Shown here piece by piece: positions 43,336-45,326 of a stretch of DNA of 45,326 bases. The notes beneath the pieces are model-generated. The model did not search any database and was not told the DNA's origin. It saw only the letters and a list, made by a program, of their open reading frames with translations. Both the position numbers and the translations under genes were made by a program. Positions within the stretch are counted from its first letter, which is position 1. Every line of letters starts with the position of its first letter. Source of the stretch: Oceanospirillaceae bacterium (GTDB taxonomy: Bacteria; Pseudomonadota; Gammaproteobacteria; Pseudomonadales; Balneatricaceae). Location of the stretch: the NCBI GenBank assembly GCA_013373085.1, contig JABXIM010000072.1, positions 1-45,326 on the forward strand. The letters are read 5' to 3'.

Positions 43336-44280
43336 TTACTTGGGCTCGATGGCGTAGGTCGCCACGTCCGGGTTGGCCCTGGTCAGGCCCTGGGCCTGCA
43401 TGAAGGCGCCGACACGCTGGTAACGGGCCTCGTCCAGCGCCGCCGGGCGCAGCGCGAAGCGGGTCAGGGTGTCGGCCCAGGCACGTTTGTTCAGCTCGTT
43501 GTCGAGGTCCTTCTTGTAGCTTTTGAAGCTTTCCCAGGCTGCGTCGGGATGATTGACGATGTACTGGGTGGCCTTTTCCAGCGCCTTCACGAAGCGGCCG
43601 TACTTCGGATCGTCGCGATCCTTGTTGTTGACCACCAGCACCAGCTCGTCATAGGCCGGAACGCCCTGTTCCTCGACATAGAAGGCTCGCCCCGGGTGTC
43701 CCTCGATGTCCATCTGGTTGAGTTCGAAGTTGCGGTAGGCGCCGATCACCGCATCGACCTTGCCGGCGATCAGCGACGGCGACAGCGACCAGTTGACGTT
43801 GACCATCTCGATATCCTCGAGCGACAGCCCCTGCTGCTTCAGCATCGCCTTGAGCAGCGCGTCCTCGAAACCGCCGACCGAATAACCGACCTTCTTGCCC
43901 TTGAGGTCCTTGATCGACTTGATATCGCTGCTCTGAAGCACGATCAGCGAGTTCAGCGGCGTCGCCACCAGGGTGCCGACGCGGGTCAGCGGCAGGCCTT
44001 CGTCGACCTGGACGTGCAGCTGCGGTTGATAAGAGACGGCCATGTCGGCCTTGCCGGCAGCGACCAGCTTCGGCGGCATCGACGGATCGGCCGGCTCCTG
44101 CATCTCGACCTCGAGATCCTGTTCGGCGAAGTAACCTTTCTGCTGCGCCACGATCAGCGGCCCATGGTCCGGGTTGATGAACCAGTCCAGCAGCAGCGTA
44201 ACCTTGTCGGCCGCCAGGGCATTGGCGCTCAGCAGGGCACCGGCCAGCACGCCGGCCGCCTTGAGTTTAAGCTTTTTCAT
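43336..44280 (-). CDS. thiY: ABC transporter substrate-binding protein for thiamin pyrimidine precursor (ThiY-like)
   Basis: This 314-aa NMT1/THI5-type periplasmic binding protein has a signal peptide of about 23 residues (K-L-K-L-K-A-A-G-V-L-A-G-A-L-L-S-A-N-A-L-A). Conserved blocks are T-L-L-L-D-W-F-I-N-P-D-H-G-P-L near the mature N-terminus, K-A-D-M-A-V-S-Y-Q-P, I-K-D-L-K-G-K-K-V-G-Y-S-V-G-G-F-E and I-G-A-Y-R-N-F-E. ThiY binds N-formyl-4-amino-5-aminomethyl-2-methylpyrimidine. Operon context with permease, ATPase, TenA and ThiC supports that substrate class. Start overlaps the permease stop (ATGA), with AAGGAAA upstream. Confidence 0.9.
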   Translation of the reverse strand: MKKLKLKAAGVLAGALLSANALAADKVTLLLDWFINPDHGPLIVAQQKGYFAEQDLEVEMQEPADPSMPPKLVAAGKADMAVSYQPQLHVQVDEGLPLTRVGTLVATPLNSLIVLQSSDIKSIKDLKGKKVGYSVGGFEDALLKAMLKQQGLSLEDIEMVNVNWSLSPSLIAGKVDAVIGAYRNFELNQMDIEGHPGRAFYVEEQGVPAYDELVLVVNNKDRDDPKYGRFVKALEKATQYIVNHPDAAWESFKSYKKDLDNELNKRAWADTLTRFALRPAALDEARYQRVGAFMQAQGLTRANPDVATYAIEPK

Positions 44281-45056
44281 GCGTTTATTTCCTTGTCGTT
44301 GTTATCGTCGTCGAACAGGGTCTCCGGCTGCCAGGGCATCAGCCGTTTCAGCAGCCGGTCGATGAGGAAGTAGAGGCCGACCGCCATCAGTGCCAGCACC
44401 AGCAGCGCCGCGAACATCAGATCGACCTGCATGCGCGCGTTGGCGTGGAGCATCAGGTAGCCGAGGCCGGTGGAGGAACCGACCCACTCGCCGACGACGG
44501 CACCGATCGGCGCCACCGAGGCCGCGACCCGCAGCCCCGAGCCCAGCGCCGGCAGCGCCGCCGGCAGGCGTACCTGCAGCAACATGGCGCGCTTGCCGGC
44601 GCCAAGGGTCCGGGCCAGCTCGAGCCAGCCGCTCGGGGTATGGCGCAGGCCGTCGTAGCAGGCGGCGGTCACCGGGAAGTAGATGATCAGCGTCGCCATC
44701 GCCACTTTGGACGCCATGCCGTAGCCGAGCCAGAGCATCAGCACAGGCGCCAGCGCGAATACCGGGATCGACTGGCTCACCACCAGTACCGGCAGCAGCC
44801 AGGGCCGCAGCCGGCGGAACCAGATCAGCGTCAGCGCGCTGCCAAGCCCCAGCAACACGCCGAACAGCAGCCCGAGCAGGATCTCGGCCAGGGTCACCCC
44901 GGCATGTGCCAGCAGCAGACCGGTGTTGTCGGCAAGCGACTTGGCCACCAGCAGCGGCCCCGGCAGAATGAACTTGGGCGCGCCTGTGGCCCAGACCAGC
45001 AATTGCCAGATCAGGCACAGGCCCGCCGCCACGCCGAGTCCACGCAGCCATTTCAT
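44277..45056 (-). CDS. thiX: ABC transporter permease (ThiX-like)
   Basis: This 259-aa inner-membrane permease has about six spans. The EAA-like loop reads E-L-A-R-T-L-G-A-G-K-R-A-M-L-L-Q-V-R-L-P-A-A-L-P, the docking site for the ATPase, and A-P-I-G-A-V-V-G-E-W-V-G-S-S-T-G-L-G-Y-L follows as in SsuC/TauC-type permeases. The acidic C-terminus (D-D-D-N-N-D-K-E) overlaps the binding-protein start. Its own ATG overlaps the ATPase stop. Together the three genes form a pyrimidine-precursor importer. Confidence 0.9.
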   Translation of the reverse strand: MKWLRGLGVAAGLCLIWQLLVWATGAPKFILPGPLLVAKSLADNTGLLLAHAGVTLAEILLGLLFGVLLGLGSALTLIWFRRLRPWLLPVLVVSQSIPVFALAPVLMLWLGYGMASKVAMATLIIYFPVTAACYDGLRHTPSGWLELARTLGAGKRAMLLQVRLPAALPALGSGLRVAASVAPIGAVVGEWVGSSTGLGYLMLHANARMQVDLMFAALLVLALMAVGLYFLIDRLLKRLMPWQPETLFDDDNNDKEINA

Positions 45057-45326
45057 GCCGGCACCTCCGTCAACTGGCGCAACAGCTGTCCCTGCAGCTG
45101 CAGCACCTCGTCCTGGTCGACCGCCCGCGGCGGCAGGCCTGTAGGCTGTATCGGGGCCGTGAGGCGCGCCGGACGCCCCTGCAACACCAGCACCCGGTGT
45201 CCCAGGCGTAGCGCTTCGAGCGGGTCATGGGTGATCAGCAGCACGGTACGATCCGCCAGCAGATTGGCGGCAAGATCCTGCAGCCGGAGCCGGGTCACGG
45301 CATCGAGCGCCGAGAAAGGCTCGTCC
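45053..45326 (-). CDS. thiZ: ABC transporter ATP-binding protein (ThiZ-like), C-terminal part
   Basis: The gene runs off the right edge, so the Walker A and signature motifs are outside. What remains starts with the D-E-P-F-S-A-L-D-A block (Walker B glutamate and D-loop), followed by L-L-I-T-H-D-P-L-E-A-L-R-L-G with the switch histidine, and ends about 55 residues later. This matches SsuB/TauB/ThiZ-type ATPases. It overlaps the permease start (ATGA) and should be the first known gene of the thi operon here. Confidence 0.85.
   Translation of the reverse strand, partial: DEPFSALDAVTRLRLQDLAANLLADRTVLLITHDPLEALRLGHRVLVLQGRPARLTAPIQPTGLPPRAVDQDEVLQLQGQLLRQLTEVPA

Overview
The window joins two pieces of DNA that look as if they come from different organisms. 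Bases 1 to about 4,070 read as an alphaproteobacterium of the Rhodobacterales type: the 3' end of rlmN, an amidoligase/glutamine-amidotransferase pair, an IalB-like secreted protein and a non-catalytic M16 peptidase. From about 4,078 to the end the genes read as a GC-rich gammaproteobacterium: YacL, GabD, a CPXCG protein, a TauE permease, a thiXY-tenA-tenA-thiC operon and a CrcZ-like small RNA. The join cuts two genes, the upstream M16 partner and a contractile sheath gene, inside a GC-rich simple stretch. A chimeric assembly join is the simplest reading, though a real recombination point cannot be excluded from sequence alone.

The centre (about 4.0-29.4 kb) is one long, tightly packed, same-strand operon for an extracellular contractile injection system (eCIS, the Afp/PVC/MAC-like family). 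The order is sheath (5' truncated), inner tube, a four-cysteine baseplate-assembly-like protein, a proline-rich disordered protein, a DUF4255 (Pvc16/Afp16-like) terminator, an AAA+ ATPase (Afp15-like), an 88-aa protein, a CIS tube/Afp7-like adaptor, a separate LysM-like protein, a gp27-like hub, a gp5/gpV-like spike, a gp25-like wedge, two baseplate-J-like wedge proteins and a gpI-like protein. A 1,471-aa DUF6519-type multidomain protein follows, then two likely cargo genes: a protein with an HEAAH metallopeptidase motif, and a 1,170-aa protein with the eCIS core domain (DUF4157), an HNH-like segment and a long beta-rich repeat region. Most junctions overlap as ATGA or TGATG, so translation is probably coupled. 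No head, portal, terminase or integrase genes are present, so this is not a prophage, and no TssJLM or ClpV genes are present, so it is not a T6SS. No tape measure, PAAR tip or obvious tail fibre was found.

Downstream lie a 53-aa ORF with an 11-bp-phased direct repeat in front of it, a nucleoside 2-deoxyribosyltransferase-like gene, and a 620-bp gap. That gap holds a near-consensus sigma-54 promoter, five GGTAAC half-sites upstream of it, and a run of A-rich AAYAAYAA-type motifs, several in hairpin loops, downstream of it. Together these look like a CbrB-activated, CrcZ-type Hfq/Crc decoy RNA. Next come gabD and a CPXCG protein (minus strand), yacL, a PQQ-type sugar dehydrogenase with an overlapping kinase, a TauE/SafE permease (minus), a 690-bp empty stretch, a DUF3108 protein, and a type I sulfatase with a strong terminator.

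The right end (minus strand) is a thiamin pyrimidine salvage and synthesis operon: ABC ATPase (cut by the window edge), permease, THI5/NMT1-type binding protein, two TenA-family proteins and ThiC. No TPP riboswitch was found inside the window. It may lie upstream of the ATPase, beyond the edge.
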